A DNA stretch of 28,219 nt from Chloroflexota bacterium (GTDB lineage: Bacteria; Chloroflexota; Dehalococcoidia; DSTF01; JACRBR01). Position 1 is the stretch's first letter; each line of letters starts with the position of its first letter. Below are positions 6,306 to 14,732 of this stretch, piece by piece. The stretch is taken from NCBI GenBank assembly GCA_016213125.1, contig JACRBR010000088.1:1-28219 (forward strand), in the 5' to 3' direction. The notes below the pieces were generated by a model, which was not told the DNA's origin, searched no databases, and saw nothing but the letters and a program-made list of their open reading frames with translations. A program made the translations under genes and the position numbers.

Positions 6306-7241
6306 ATGCTGTACCACGACCTCATCGAAGCCATCGGCAACACGCCCATCGTGGGCATGCCACGCATGTCGCCGAAGCCCGGCGTGCGTCTCTACGCGAA
6401 GCTGGAGGGGCAGAACCCCAGCGGCAGCGTGAAGGACCGCATCGCCAGGTACATGATCGAGGAGGCGGAGCGCACCGGCGTCCTCACGAAGGACCGCATC
6501 ATCCTGGAACCCAGCTCCGGCAACACCGGAATCTCGCTGGCGATGATCTGCCGCATCAAGGGATATCGCCTGAAGGTCGTCATCCCTGAGAGCGTCAGCT
6601 CGGAACGCACGGAGCTGCTCATCGCCTACGGGGCGGAGGTCGTGTACTCCGACGGCCTGCGCGGCACCAACGGCTCCATCGAGAAGGCCAAGGAGATCGC
6701 TGCCGAGGACCCGACGTACTGGATGCCCTACCAGTACGGCAATGAGATGAACCCGCGCGCCCACTACGAGACCACCGGCCCCGAGATCCTGCGCGACCTG
6801 CCGGAGATCGACGTGTTCGTCGCCGGCATGGGCACCGGCGGCACGCTGACGGGCACCGGGCGCTACCTGAAGGAGAAGAAGCCGGGCGTGAAGATCGTCG
6901 CGGCGGTTCCGCACCCGGGCGACCTCGTGCAGGGTCTGCGCAGCCTGGAGGAGGGCTTCATCCCGCCCGTCCTCGACGAGAGCATCCTCGACGGCAAGAT
7001 CGTCGTCGATTCGCGCACGTCGTTTGCTTCGTCGAAGGAGCTGACGCAGAAGGAAGGCATCTTCGCCGGCATCTCTGCCGGCGCCGTCGTGAAGACGGCC
7101 CAGCGCGTCGCCGAGCGTCTCGACTCCGGCAACATCGTCTGCCTCTTCGCCGATGGCGGCTGGAAGTACCTCAGCACCCAGCTCTGGACCACCAACTACG
7201 AAGACCTCCCGGAGGACATCGAAGACAAGATCTGGTGGTAG
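6306..7241 (+). CDS. cysM: O-phosphoserine-type cysteine synthase (CysO-dependent)
   Basis: This PLP beta-replacement enzyme of 311 residues has the PLP lysine at Lys43 (PSGSVKDR), the loop SSGNTG at 70-75 and the phosphate cup GTGGTLTG. Two features place it with mycobacterial CysM rather than CysK. Arg212 in GLRSLEEGF matches the arginine that selects O-phosphoserine. The C-terminal tail from WKYLST to DKIWW matches the long tail that closes the active site on the CysO C-terminus. It should therefore make CysO-bound cysteine from O-phosphoserine and CysO thiocarboxylate. The ATG directly follows a GAACTG-repeat leader without a clear ribosome binding site. The last 19 bases recur at 10902-10920. 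Confidence 0.92.
   Translation: MLYHDLIEAIGNTPIVGMPRMSPKPGVRLYAKLEGQNPSGSVKDRIARYMIEEAERTGVLTKDRIILEPSSGNTGISLAMICRIKGYRLKVVIPESVSSERTELLIAYGAEVVYSDGLRGTNGSIEKAKEIAAEDPTYWMPYQYGNEMNPRAHYETTGPEILRDLPEIDVFVAGMGTGGTLTGTGRYLKEKKPGVKIVAAVPHPGDLVQGLRSLEEGFIPPVLDESILDGKIVVDSRTSFASSKELTQKEGIFAGISAGAVVKTAQRVAERLDSGNIVCLFADGGWKYLSTQLWTTNYEDLPEDIEDKIWW
7223..7241 (+). repeat. left copy of a 19-bp direct repeat (cysM 3' end)
   Basis: AGACAAGATCTGGTGGTAG forms the end of cysM and differs at one base from 10902-10920. The two copies enclose the SDR gene and the shortened cyclase gene. The word GTACTGGTTGG also occurs beside both copies (7241-7251 and 10876-10886). It could be an attachment-like scar or a chance match. 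Confidence 0.4.
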
Positions 7242-7361
7242 TACTGGTTGGTACCGGGAGATACGGGATGGTACCGAACGTGACGCCGTGGTATGGCGAG
7301 CCGACTGTACTTCGATGCCCGTAGCGAAGGCTTAAACCGCAACTACTTCGGCCGGAGGCCA

Positions 7362-8198
7362 CTACATTCCAGGCAGAGCCGGATTTCGCCGATCGAGGAT
7401 CGCCTCCATCCGTTCGCGGATCATGGCGTCGAACTCGGGATGTGTCAGAACGTAGAGCTGATCCGCGCGGATGGCGTTGAAGACGCCTTCAGTAACAGCG
7501 CCGGGTGCCATGCCCGCGGCCATCATCTCGCGCAGGGCCTCGAACTCAGCCGGATCTCGCTTATCGGGTGGCCGCGGTCCGAGTTCTTCCGGCCAATTGC
7601 GCGAAGACTCCAGGATGTTCGTACTCATTAGTCCCGGACACAGCACCGAAACGCCGATGCGTGCATCGGCGATCTTCAGTTCGAGGAACAACGTCTCGGA
7701 AAGCGCGAGGACGCCCGCCTTCGCGACGTTGTAGGCGCCTCCGAATGGCATAGGGATCAGCGCTCCGATTGAGCACGTATTGACGACGTGCCCTTCCTCC
7801 CCGTGCGCAATCATCCCTGGAATAAATGTCCGGACAGCATGCGCGAACCCCCAGAGGTTGACGCCGAGCGCCCAGTCCCACTCCGCCGGGGTTTGCTCCC
7901 AGAGAGCCCCGCCACTCGCGACGCCTGCGTTGTTGAACAGTACGTGAACGTTCCCATAGGCCTCGATGGCCTTCGCGTGCAGGTTTTCGATGGAATCGAG
8001 CTTGCGCACGTCGGTTTCTACCGCGAGGACGTCACCGCCCCGTTCGAGCAGTGCTTCCTCGGCCTTCTTCAGCGGCTCAACCTCGACATCGGCCAGTACG
8101 ACACGCATCTTGGCCTCAACGCACCGCCCTGCGAGCGCGCGACCCAGGCCGCTGGCCGCGCCCGTCACCACAGCCGTCTTGCCCTCAAACCGCTCCAT
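7362..8198 (-). CDS. short-chain dehydrogenase/reductase (classical SDR)
   Basis: This NAD(P)-dependent oxidoreductase of 278 residues has a Rossmann fold. The cofactor loop is TGAASGLG at 12-19, the structural NNAG at 89-92, Asn114, and the catalytic triad Ser143, Tyr156 and Lys160 in YNVAK. Asp37 at the end of beta-2 (LADVE) favours NAD(H) over NADP(H). The start has GGGGAGG upstream on the - strand. It converges with cysM across a 120-base gap in which I see no terminator, and it is divergent from the cyclase gene. The substrate is unknown; the tail after the lysine (GLMSTNI and onward) gives no clear hint. Codon use looks less GC-biased than in the sulfur genes, which is an impression only. 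Confidence 0.9.
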   Translation of the reverse strand: MERFEGKTAVVTGAASGLGRALAGRCVEAKMRVVLADVEVEPLKKAEEALLERGGDVLAVETDVRKLDSIENLHAKAIEAYGNVHVLFNNAGVASGGALWEQTPAEWDWALGVNLWGFAHAVRTFIPGMIAHGEEGHVVNTCSIGALIPMPFGGAYNVAKAGVLALSETLFLELKIADARIGVSVLCPGLMSTNILESSRNWPEELGPRPPDKRDPAEFEALREMMAAGMAPGAVTEGVFNAIRADQLYVLTHPEFDAMIRERMEAILDRRNPALPGM

Positions 8199-8324
8199 GC
8201 GATGTTCCTCCCCGAACGGCGACTGATGCCACGCGCAAGTATAGGCGCGCGGTTTGATGCGGCATACTGCGCCCTGAGCGGCTGCGGTTTCGTGCTCGGG
8301 CGGACCCGGCTATCGGAGGACATC

Positions 8325-10673
8325 ATGCCGGAGCGGGAAGACCTACTCGCCGCTATCCGGGCGATCGAGGCTCAAAGGGACATCCTCGGCGCTGCGGCCG
8401 TCGAGACTACGGTCGGGCCACTGCGCGCGCGTCTCGCTGCGCTTGGCGACGCCCTGTCTGCCCCGCCACCATCGCCGGAGGGCGAGCGCAAGCAGGTCAC
8501 GGTCATGTTCGCCGACCTGTCGGGCTTCACGACGTTGAGCGAGACCGCCGACGCAGAGGATGTGCGCAACCTCGTCAATTCTTGCTTCGAGCGGCTCGGT
8601 TCGATCGCGACGCGGATGGGCGGGTACATCGACAAGTTCATCGGCGATGAATTGATGGTGCTTTTCGGCGCGCCACGGTCGCTTGAAGATCACGCGTCAC
8701 GCGCCCTTCTTGCCGCCCTCGAGATGCGGGATGCGCTGGTCGTGTTCAACGGCGAACACGCGGCGTTGCGCAGCAATCCGCTCGGCATGCACTTCGGGAT
8801 CAACAGCGGCCTTGTGATCGCGGGCGGGATGGGCCTCGAAGCGAAGCGCGAGTACACCGTGATGGGCGATCCGGTCAACGTCGCGGCGCGGCTGGCGGCG
8901 CAGGCCCCGACAGGCTCGATCTTCGTCGGCGCCGATACGCGAAGGCTTGTCGGCCCGGGGTTCCAGTTTGACGAGCGTGGAGCGCTGACGCTCGAAGGCC
9001 GCGCCCAAAAGGTCGACGTGTTCGAACTCACGTCACTGACGGAGGCGGCGCACACGACGCGGCAGCGCCAGACGGCGACTGCGCTCGTCGGTCGTTCGGA
9101 CGAGCTTCGCACGTTGCAGGACATGTTCGACTCCGTTGCTGCTGAAAGCCGATCGCGCTCGGTCGCGATTGTCGGACCCGCCGGGATCGGAAAGTCGCGT
9201 CTGTTCGAGGAGTTTCGTACATGGGCTTCGACGGAACGGCCCGAGGCACTACTGCGGGTCGGCGCCGCCCTTCCTCACACCTCGACGACACCGTATCACC
9301 TTGTGGCGGATCTGATTCGCGGCGCGCTCGACGTGCGCGAATTGGATGCTGCTGCCGCGATCCGCGGCCGTCTCGACGAACGTCTGCATGACCTGAATAT
9401 CGACGATACGTCCACCGGCGACGCGCTCGCGATGGTCCTGGGGATCGAATCGGACGCAGCCACGGCGGACATCGCGCCACGTGCGCGGCGCGCTCGCATC
9501 ACGTCTGCGATAGTCAATGTTGTGCGGGCGATCGGCACGCGGTCGCCCGTTGTCCTCGCCTTCGAGGACCTGCACTGGGCCGATATCCAGTCCATAGAGC
9601 TTCTGAAGGATCTATCCGCCGAACTAAAGGAGAGCCGCATCCTGTTTCTCACACTGACGCGGCCGATAACCGACGACGATGCCAAGGCACGGGAGGTCGA
9701 GGCGCAACTGCTTTCGGCCGCGAACGCGCGCATCGTCCTCGACGAGCTGGGATCCGAGAGCTGTGTCGAGCTTGTGCGAGCGCTGGCGCCCGGCCTCGAA
9801 GCGTGGCCGGACGCACTTCAAACGATCATCCGCAAGGGTCAGGGCAATCCGTTCTTCGTGCAGGCGATCGTGGGCACACTCGTCGATCAGGGCATTGTCG
9901 TCCACGACGAAAATAGCGGGCAAGTGTCTGTGTCGGGTGCGATCGACGACGTCACAGTGCCGGACACGGTCTGGGGTGTCCTTGCCGAGCGCATCGACCG
10001 CCTGAGCGCAGACAACAAGCAAGCGCTCCAGATGGCCGCCGTCATCGGGCTAGTCTTCTGGGAGGGGTTGCTCGGCGATCTCACTGAGAGTGGCGCATCG
10101 CTGGATGCAGGTCTGCGCAGTCTCGAGGAACGCGCCCTGATCGACTCGGTAGGTCCGGCGGCGTTCGACGGCGACTGGGAGTGGACGTTCCGCCACATGC
10201 TCGTGCATGAGGTCGCCTATGCCGGCATGCTGAAATCCGTGCGCCGAAGCGCGCACCTGCGTGTCGGCAATTGGCTCGAGCAACGCGCGGATGATCGCCG
10301 CGAGGAGCTTGCACCGTTGCTTTCGTATCACTTCGGCCGCGGTGAGGACTGGGCGAAGGCGGCAGAGTTCGCGGAGGTCGCGGCCGGGCGAGCGGCGCGG
10401 ATCTATGCCAACCGCGAAGCGGCCGCCGCGTACCGCCAGGCCGTCGAAGCACTCACGATGGTTCCACCGGATGCTGCGACTCAGCGCCGAACGATCGAAC
10501 TCGCTCTCAAGTTTTCGTCAGTGGCGCTTGATGTGCCGGCGGACGAAGTTCTACCGGTGCTCGAACGGGCGAAGGCTCTGGCGCAAGAGCTCGGCGACGG
10601 AGAACTCATCTTGCGTGTCCAGGGTGGCATCGGCGCGTATCTCTGGGTGAAGACCTCACGCCGCCGCTTCTGA
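8325..10673 (+). CDS. class III adenylate/guanylate cyclase fused to AAA ATPase, short C-terminus
   Basis: ATG 8325 has GGAGG at 8315-8319; the open frame runs further up only because it overlaps the SDR gene on the other strand. The protein has 782 residues. The cyclase domain (about 55-240) has metal aspartates Asp64 (FADLSGFT) and Asp108 (IGDELM), and the transition-state pair Asn185/Arg189 in GDPVNVAARL. An AAA/STAND-type ATPase follows, with Walker A GPAGIGKS at 284-291 and Walker B LAFEDLHWAD. A helical section comes next, with the first tetratricopeptide-like helices near the end. Relatives usually continue with several hundred residues of such repeats; here it stops after VKTSRRRF. 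It is probably a truncated signalling protein. Whether it makes cAMP or cGMP is open. Confidence 0.85.
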   Translation: MPEREDLLAAIRAIEAQRDILGAAAVETTVGPLRARLAALGDALSAPPPSPEGERKQVTVMFADLSGFTTLSETADAEDVRNLVNSCFERLGSIATRMGGYIDKFIGDELMVLFGAPRSLEDHASRALLAALEMRDALVVFNGEHAALRSNPLGMHFGINSGLVIAGGMGLEAKREYTVMGDPVNVAARLAAQAPTGSIFVGADTRRLVGPGFQFDERGALTLEGRAQKVDVFELTSLTEAAHTTRQRQTATALVGRSDELRTLQDMFDSVAAESRSRSVAIVGPAGIGKSRLFEEFRTWASTERPEALLRVGAALPHTSTTPYHLVADLIRGALDVRELDAAAAIRGRLDERLHDLNIDDTSTGDALAMVLGIESDAATADIAPRARRARITSAIVNVVRAIGTRSPVVLAFEDLHWADIQSIELLKDLSAELKESRILFLTLTRPITDDDAKAREVEAQLLSAANARIVLDELGSESCVELVRALAPGLEAWPDALQTIIRKGQGNPFFVQAIVGTLVDQGIVVHDENSGQVSVSGAIDDVTVPDTVWGVLAERIDRLSADNKQALQMAAVIGLVFWEGLLGDLTESGASLDAGLRSLEERALIDSVGPAAFDGDWEWTFRHMLVHEVAYAGMLKSVRRSAHLRVGNWLEQRADDRREELAPLLSYHFGRGEDWAKAAEFAEVAAGRAARIYANREAAAAYRQAVEALTMVPPDAATQRRTIELALKFSSVALDVPADEVLPVLERAKALAQELGDGELILRVQGGIGAYLWVKTSRRRF

Positions 10674-10993
10674 TGGTTCGGGCCTCGCGTTACCACGGTC
10701 TCTGTGACGAGCGAAGTGCCAATCCGATGGTCTCTTCGTTCTCCGACAGCATTCATCGCCAAGGAGGTCCGCATTTTGTAAGTCATCTGCAAATCAACCT
10801 GCATGCAAGGTTGGTACGGATAGGTAAGCGTTGGTACGAGCGACCCGACGCGCAGGCACAAAACGGGCGGCCCCGGTACTGGTTGGGACGGCCTGTCGGC
10901 GAGACAAGATCTGGTGTTAGTGGCGGGGAAGTTCCTGTCTGCACGGAAATTGGACCGTTCACGGCCGAGGGGCACGCTTGACCTCGCACGCGA
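10674..10993. other. gene-free stretch, 320 bases
   Basis: No convincing gene is visible: the one open frame (10673-10981) has no recognisable domain and unlikely composition. The stretch contains repeated TTGGTAC words (10810-10837), the word GTACTGGTTGG (10876-10886) shared with 7241-7251, and the 19-bp copy at 10902-10920. It looks like a junction or decayed sequence downstream of the shortened cyclase gene. Confidence 0.5.
10902..10920 (+). repeat. right copy of the 19-bp direct repeat
   Basis: AGACAAGATCTGGTGTTAG matches the cysM 3' end (7223-7241) at 18 of 19 positions. Read in the cysM frame it gives DKIWC and a stop, like the end of CysM, but the bases upstream do not resemble cysM. 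Confidence 0.4.
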
Positions 10994-11647
10994 TCACGCC
11001 CGCAGATCAAGTGACGGGCGCGCGCCGTTCGGATCGAGCCAGGACACGTACTGCACCAGGGCCGCAGGGCTGGTGAGGGCCGGGGAGGCGGCCCACCGGT
11101 GCAGCGGCTCGATGCCGTGCCACACCATGCCGATGTGCTGCTCCGGATCGGCGTCGATCACGGGATCCGGGTCGACCAGTCCGAAGGCGCGGCGCAAGCT
11201 CTCGACGTCGTCCTTCTTGCCGGTGAGGAACTCCCAGCCGGGCCCCACCTGAAACGCGCTCGCGTATTCCGCCCGCACGAACGGGGTGTCGTGCTCGGGA
11301 TCGAGCGAGATCGAGTAGAAGAAGAGGTCGCGGCCCACGCGATCTCCCATGAGGTCCTGGACCTCCTTCAGGTTGATCGTGGTCATGGGGCACAGGTCCT
11401 TGCAGGCCGTGAAGATGAAGCTGATGAGGACGCTCTTGCCCTTCAGAAGGTCGTCGTAGAACCGGACCTTGCGATTCTCGTGCGTGCGCAGCCACACGTT
11501 CGGGAACTCTCCGCGCGCGGTCACGGCGCTCCCCGCCTCGTTGTTTCCGTCACGGCCCCAGCGGCCAAGGACGGTCGCGGCGACCGCGGTGGATCCGGCC
11601 GCCGCGCCACGGGATCCCAGGAATGCGCGTCTGCTCAAGGATTTCAT
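10994..11647 (-). CDS. SCO1/SenC-family copper chaperone/thioredoxin-like protein, Tat-exported
   Basis: The 217-residue protein has a twin-arginine signal at its N-terminus (SRRAFLG, residues 5-11, then an alanine-rich stretch), so it is exported folded. The thioredoxin-like domain holds the SCO copper-binding pair Cys82 and Cys86 in TACKDLCP and the third ligand His171 in EQHIGMVWHG. SCO proteins deliver copper to, or reduce thiols of, the CuA site of cytochrome oxidase, or serve other exported copper enzymes. Here it lies 15 bases behind a multicopper oxidase gene, with AGGAGG in that gap, so the two are cotranscribed. The oxidase is the likely client. No cytochrome oxidase genes are present. 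Confidence 0.92.
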   Translation of the reverse strand: MKSLSRRAFLGSRGAAAGSTAVAATVLGRWGRDGNNEAGSAVTARGEFPNVWLRTHENRKVRFYDDLLKGKSVLISFIFTACKDLCPMTTINLKEVQDLMGDRVGRDLFFYSISLDPEHDTPFVRAEYASAFQVGPGWEFLTGKKDDVESLRRAFGLVDPDPVIDADPEQHIGMVWHGIEPLHRWAASPALTSPAALVQYVSWLDPNGARPSLDLRA

Positions 11648-11662
11648 CGGTTGGAGCTCCTC

Positions 11663-13522
11663 CTACGGCACGATTTGCCAGCGCAGCATCATGGCGTGAT
11701 CTTCATGCACCGTGTTGTGGCAGTGCAGCGGGTAGTCGCCCAGGAAGTCCCGGAACTGGATGAACAGCTTCGTCTCGCCCACGCCCTGGGTACCGAGCGC
11801 CGCCTGCCCCATGCGCACAACGTCCTTGCGGGCGATCTCGTCGATGGGCGGGGCCTTCCCGTTGCGGGAGAGGAGCTGCATCTCCTCGAAGTGGATGTGC
11901 ACCGGGTGCTGCCAGCCGCCTCCGGACTTGAAGGTCCAGATCTCGGCCGTGTTCTGTTTGGGCGCTGCGCGGATGACGTTCGGGTCGAAGAACTCCCCGT
12001 TGATCTGCCAGGCGCCGTTCGAGCGCCCGAACGACCATTCGCGCGTCTGCGCGGCAGCCCGCCGCGCCGGGAGATCCAGGAGCTTGTCCGGGATGCGGCT
12101 GGGGTCGTCGACGGCGTCCGGCCCGGCGACACGGAACTCGACGATGTTTGTCGGGGCGATGAACTTTCCGGTGGGCCCGCGGCCGTTCGTCTGCTCCAGC
12201 CTGTTCTGCAAGTAAATCCGGTCGCCGACCTTCGCCTTCGAGAAATCCACGATGACGTCGACGCGCTCGGCGACCGACATGCGAATGCTCGTGCGCGTAA
12301 GCGGCCGCGGCAGCAGGTTTCCGTCGTTGGAGATCTGGACGAAGGGCTGGCCGTTGCTCAGGAAGAACTCGTACACCCGCGACGGGCCTCCGTCGAGGAG
12401 ACGGAAGCGGTACTTGCGCTTCTTCACCTCGAGGAACGGCTGGATCTTGCCGTTTACCGTGTACTTATCGCCCAGGATGCCGTCAAGGTTGAAGCGGTCG
12501 AACAGCATCTCACCTGTATTGAGGTCGAACACCTTGTCGGCGAAGATCATCGGGATGTCGTAGGGGCCGCTGGGCAGGCGCAGGCCGCGGGTCTCGTCAT
12601 TGCAGTCCAGCTCGATGTCGTCGCTAAACAGCGTATAGAACGCCGCGAGCCCCTTGTAGACGTTTTGCGACGTGAAGTCGAAGCGGTGGTCGTGGAACCA
12701 CAGGAAGCCCATCGTCTCGCGCACGTCGCCCTGCACGGTCCGGCCGTTGAGGGTGCTGGTGGGATGGGTGCTGGCGAACCCGGCGCGGACGTTCGGGTAG
12801 TGGTAGTCCTTGAACTGCCCCGAGTCGTAGAAGTGCGTGGGGCCGCCGTCCGATTCGGAGGCAGTGTGGCCGTTGTGCAGGTGGGTCGACGTCTGGTTAA
12901 TGCCAAACCCGTGGTTGTCCATGGGCAGCGCGTTGTGGACGCGGTGCACCACGGGCTCGCCGTATCGCGCGTTGATGCGGAACGGGGCTACACGGCCCGT
13001 CGCCGCCTCCACGAACGTCCAAATGGGATACGGCGGCATGCCGTCAACTGCGGGGTAGAAGGAGTGCGCGACCGGCATTTCAATGGACTCGTACTGTCTT
13101 GCCGGGAGGAACTCCTCCCATCGCTGGTGCTGCGGCCGGTTCGCCTCCGTAAAGCCCAACGGGCTGTACGCGCCGTCTCCCTTGTCCAGGACGGTCGTGT
13201 TGGCGGACGGCGATGGGTTCGGGCCCTTCGTGGGTCCCGGATTGAGGGTCACGGGCGTCATGGCGGGCGGAATGTAGAGCGGCTCAGCGAATGGCGTGTT
13301 GGGTGGGCTGATTAGCGTCAGGCCATCGGCGTGCGCCCAGTACGGCCGGAAGTTCGGCGTGCTGTAGAGGGCGGCCAACCCGGCGCTGCCGGCCACCAGC
13401 CCCATCCGCAGCAACTCGCGGCGGTTGAAGCCCGCCTTCTCAATGTCGCGGAGTTCCTGCACGTAGCGGCGTTCAGCTTCGGTCCGCCTCGTGTCCCTGG
13501 ATTTCAGGATATTGAATGACAT
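11663..13522 (-). CDS. multicopper oxidase (CotA/bilirubin-oxidase-like), Tat-exported
   Basis: The 619-residue three-cupredoxin protein oxidises a phenolic, metal or bilin-like substrate and reduces O2 to water. A Tat-type signal FNRRELLRMG lies at 32-41, after a charged N-terminal extension. All four copper blocks are present: HLHNGH 214-219, HDH 277-279, HPVHIH 539-544, and HCHNTVHEDHAMM 600-612. The type 1 ligands are His539, Cys601, His606 and Met611, a methionine-axial site as in CotA. No methionine-rich insertion typical of CueO is seen, so a cuprous-oxidase role is not indicated. It forms an operon with the SCO gene and is divergent from an unusual regulator. The substrate is unknown. 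Confidence 0.94.
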   Translation of the reverse strand: MSFNILKSRDTRRTEAERRYVQELRDIEKAGFNRRELLRMGLVAGSAGLAALYSTPNFRPYWAHADGLTLISPPNTPFAEPLYIPPAMTPVTLNPGPTKGPNPSPSANTTVLDKGDGAYSPLGFTEANRPQHQRWEEFLPARQYESIEMPVAHSFYPAVDGMPPYPIWTFVEAATGRVAPFRINARYGEPVVHRVHNALPMDNHGFGINQTSTHLHNGHTASESDGGPTHFYDSGQFKDYHYPNVRAGFASTHPTSTLNGRTVQGDVRETMGFLWFHDHRFDFTSQNVYKGLAAFYTLFSDDIELDCNDETRGLRLPSGPYDIPMIFADKVFDLNTGEMLFDRFNLDGILGDKYTVNGKIQPFLEVKKRKYRFRLLDGGPSRVYEFFLSNGQPFVQISNDGNLLPRPLTRTSIRMSVAERVDVIVDFSKAKVGDRIYLQNRLEQTNGRGPTGKFIAPTNIVEFRVAGPDAVDDPSRIPDKLLDLPARRAAAQTREWSFGRSNGAWQINGEFFDPNVIRAAPKQNTAEIWTFKSGGGWQHPVHIHFEEMQLLSRNGKAPPIDEIARKDVVRMGQAALGTQGVGETKLFIQFRDFLGDYPLHCHNTVHEDHAMMLRWQIVP

Positions 13523-13859
13523 GGCGCGCTGCCCCCTCGTCTGACGCCCGGACTCTGTGATGGAGCGAGCGTACGCGAGCTGTGCGCGCTATGTCTTGAA
13601 CGCGGCGTATGATTTATCTGCGGGAATCCTGAGAACTGGATTAGCGTTTCATTAAGAACATACGTCCGCACACCGATCGCGAGGGGTGAGACGATGGTCG
13701 GTTGACAAACCTGCCGATCAGCGAGACATTCGGCCAGTTTCGAACGCCTCTGTTTGCGTTATTAATCTCTGTGATCATCGGAGTGGGAGGGCGCTCCGGC
13801 CGGCGGCGTGCCCGCGTGGCCGACCGTGGCCTTCCGTGTCCGAAGGGGCTTGTGGGGGC
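13523..13859. promoter_or_regulatory. divergent intergenic region between multicopper oxidase and regulator genes
   Basis: The 337 bases are locally AT-richer (13605-13670 and 13755-13770) than their surroundings. TTGACA (13702-13707) followed 17 bases later by GACATT (13725-13730) is a candidate + strand promoter, giving a leader of about 120 bases. This supports a regulator start at 13860 rather than the GTG at 13686, which would lie upstream of the promoter. I found no convincing - strand promoter, though one must exist for the oxidase operon. Confidence 0.4.
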
Positions 13860-14654
13860 ATGGTCAGTCGCTCATTAGGACGGCGTAGTGGGTCCGCAAC
13901 CAGGCTGGACGCCGGGCGTGATGGCGCGATTCGGGTCCTTATCCTCGGGCGCTCGAATGGCCTGACGGCGCTGCTTCAGCACCTGCTCCAATCCACCGGC
14001 GGCGAGCTGCTGTTGGCGAGCAACCGCCTGCGCGACCTCCCCGACGTCGGGGCCTGGAATCCGGACCTGGTGCTGGTCGAGTGCGGCGAGCCGCACGAGG
14101 AGGCGCTTCGCGTCTGCGACGCCGTCGCTCGTAGCTGTCCCGATGCGCAGATCATGCCGGTGATCTACAACGTGCCGCCCGACGGCGACGCCTCCCTCAT
14201 CCTGAGATTCTCCGACAGGGCCAGCGACTTCTTCGTCTGTCACCCCTGTTCTCCCGACGACAGCCAGCTGTGCCACTCATGCATGCAGACGCACCTCCTC
14301 CCGCGGCTGCACGTGCTGTTGGAACGCGGGCGCCAGGCGGCCGAGCGCCGCGCGACCGTGGTCCTTGGCGATCTGGAGATCGACCTGCGGAGCCACCGAG
14401 TGCGCAGGGGAGGGGAGAGTGTCCACCTGAGTCCGACCGAGTACCGGGTGCTGGCGTACCTCGCGAGTCAGCTGGGCCGCGCGGTGAGCCGCGACGAACT
14501 GCTAGGCGAGGTTTGGGGGGACACCTATGACGGCGCAACCAACGTGCTGGACGTGGTGATCCACGCGTTGCGCCAGAAGATCTGCAACGATCCCTCGCAC
14601 CCGGCGATGATCGCCACAGTACGCGGCTTCGGTTACCGCCTCGACAAACCGTAG
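13860..14654 (+). CDS. OmpR-type winged-helix regulator with pseudo-receiver and two CxxC pairs
   Basis: From ATG 13860 the protein has 264 residues. A GTG at 13686 would add 58 residues of unlikely composition. Residues 24-155 align in layout with a response-regulator receiver, but the acid pair is replaced (LILGRSNG), the phosphoacceptor position is Glu74 (LVLVECGEP), and the switch-lysine region reads FFVCHPC. Cysteines form CHPC 127-130 and CHSC 138-141, seven residues apart. Residues about 165-262 are a standard OmpR/PhoB winged helix (LSPTEYRVLAYLA, TVRGFGYRL). No histidine kinase is adjacent. It probably senses a metal or redox state through the cysteines rather than by phosphorylation, and the divergent copper genes are the obvious targets. 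The function is inferred; the domain reading is solid. Confidence 0.85.
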   Translation: MVSRSLGRRSGSATRLDAGRDGAIRVLILGRSNGLTALLQHLLQSTGGELLLASNRLRDLPDVGAWNPDLVLVECGEPHEEALRVCDAVARSCPDAQIMPVIYNVPPDGDASLILRFSDRASDFFVCHPCSPDDSQLCHSCMQTHLLPRLHVLLERGRQAAERRATVVLGDLEIDLRSHRVRRGGESVHLSPTEYRVLAYLASQLGRAVSRDELLGEVWGDTYDGATNVLDVVIHALRQKICNDPSHPAMIATVRGFGYRLDKP

Positions 14655-14732
14655 GCTCATCGCCGACCGGGCGTCGGGAGGTATGCTCAGGGGTCCTCGA
14701 GGTGCCGCACCGCATCATCAGGAGGCGTAGCC

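Noticed and set aside
7241..7280. paired GGTACC words after cysM as a terminator
   Set aside because: Each word is itself palindromic and the joint hairpin is weak, without a T-run.
10673..10981. 102-codon + strand frame after the cyclase gene
   Set aside because: No domain, no ribosome site and odd composition; it does not continue the cyclase repeat region.
11099..13315. 738-codon + strand open frame
   Set aside because: It is the antisense of the SCO and multicopper oxidase genes, which carry all copper motifs on the - strand; the product is low-complexity Val/Arg/Leu.
13686..13859. 58-residue N-terminal extension of the pseudo-receiver regulator
   Set aside because: The composition is poor, and the candidate promoter at 13702-13730 lies inside it.
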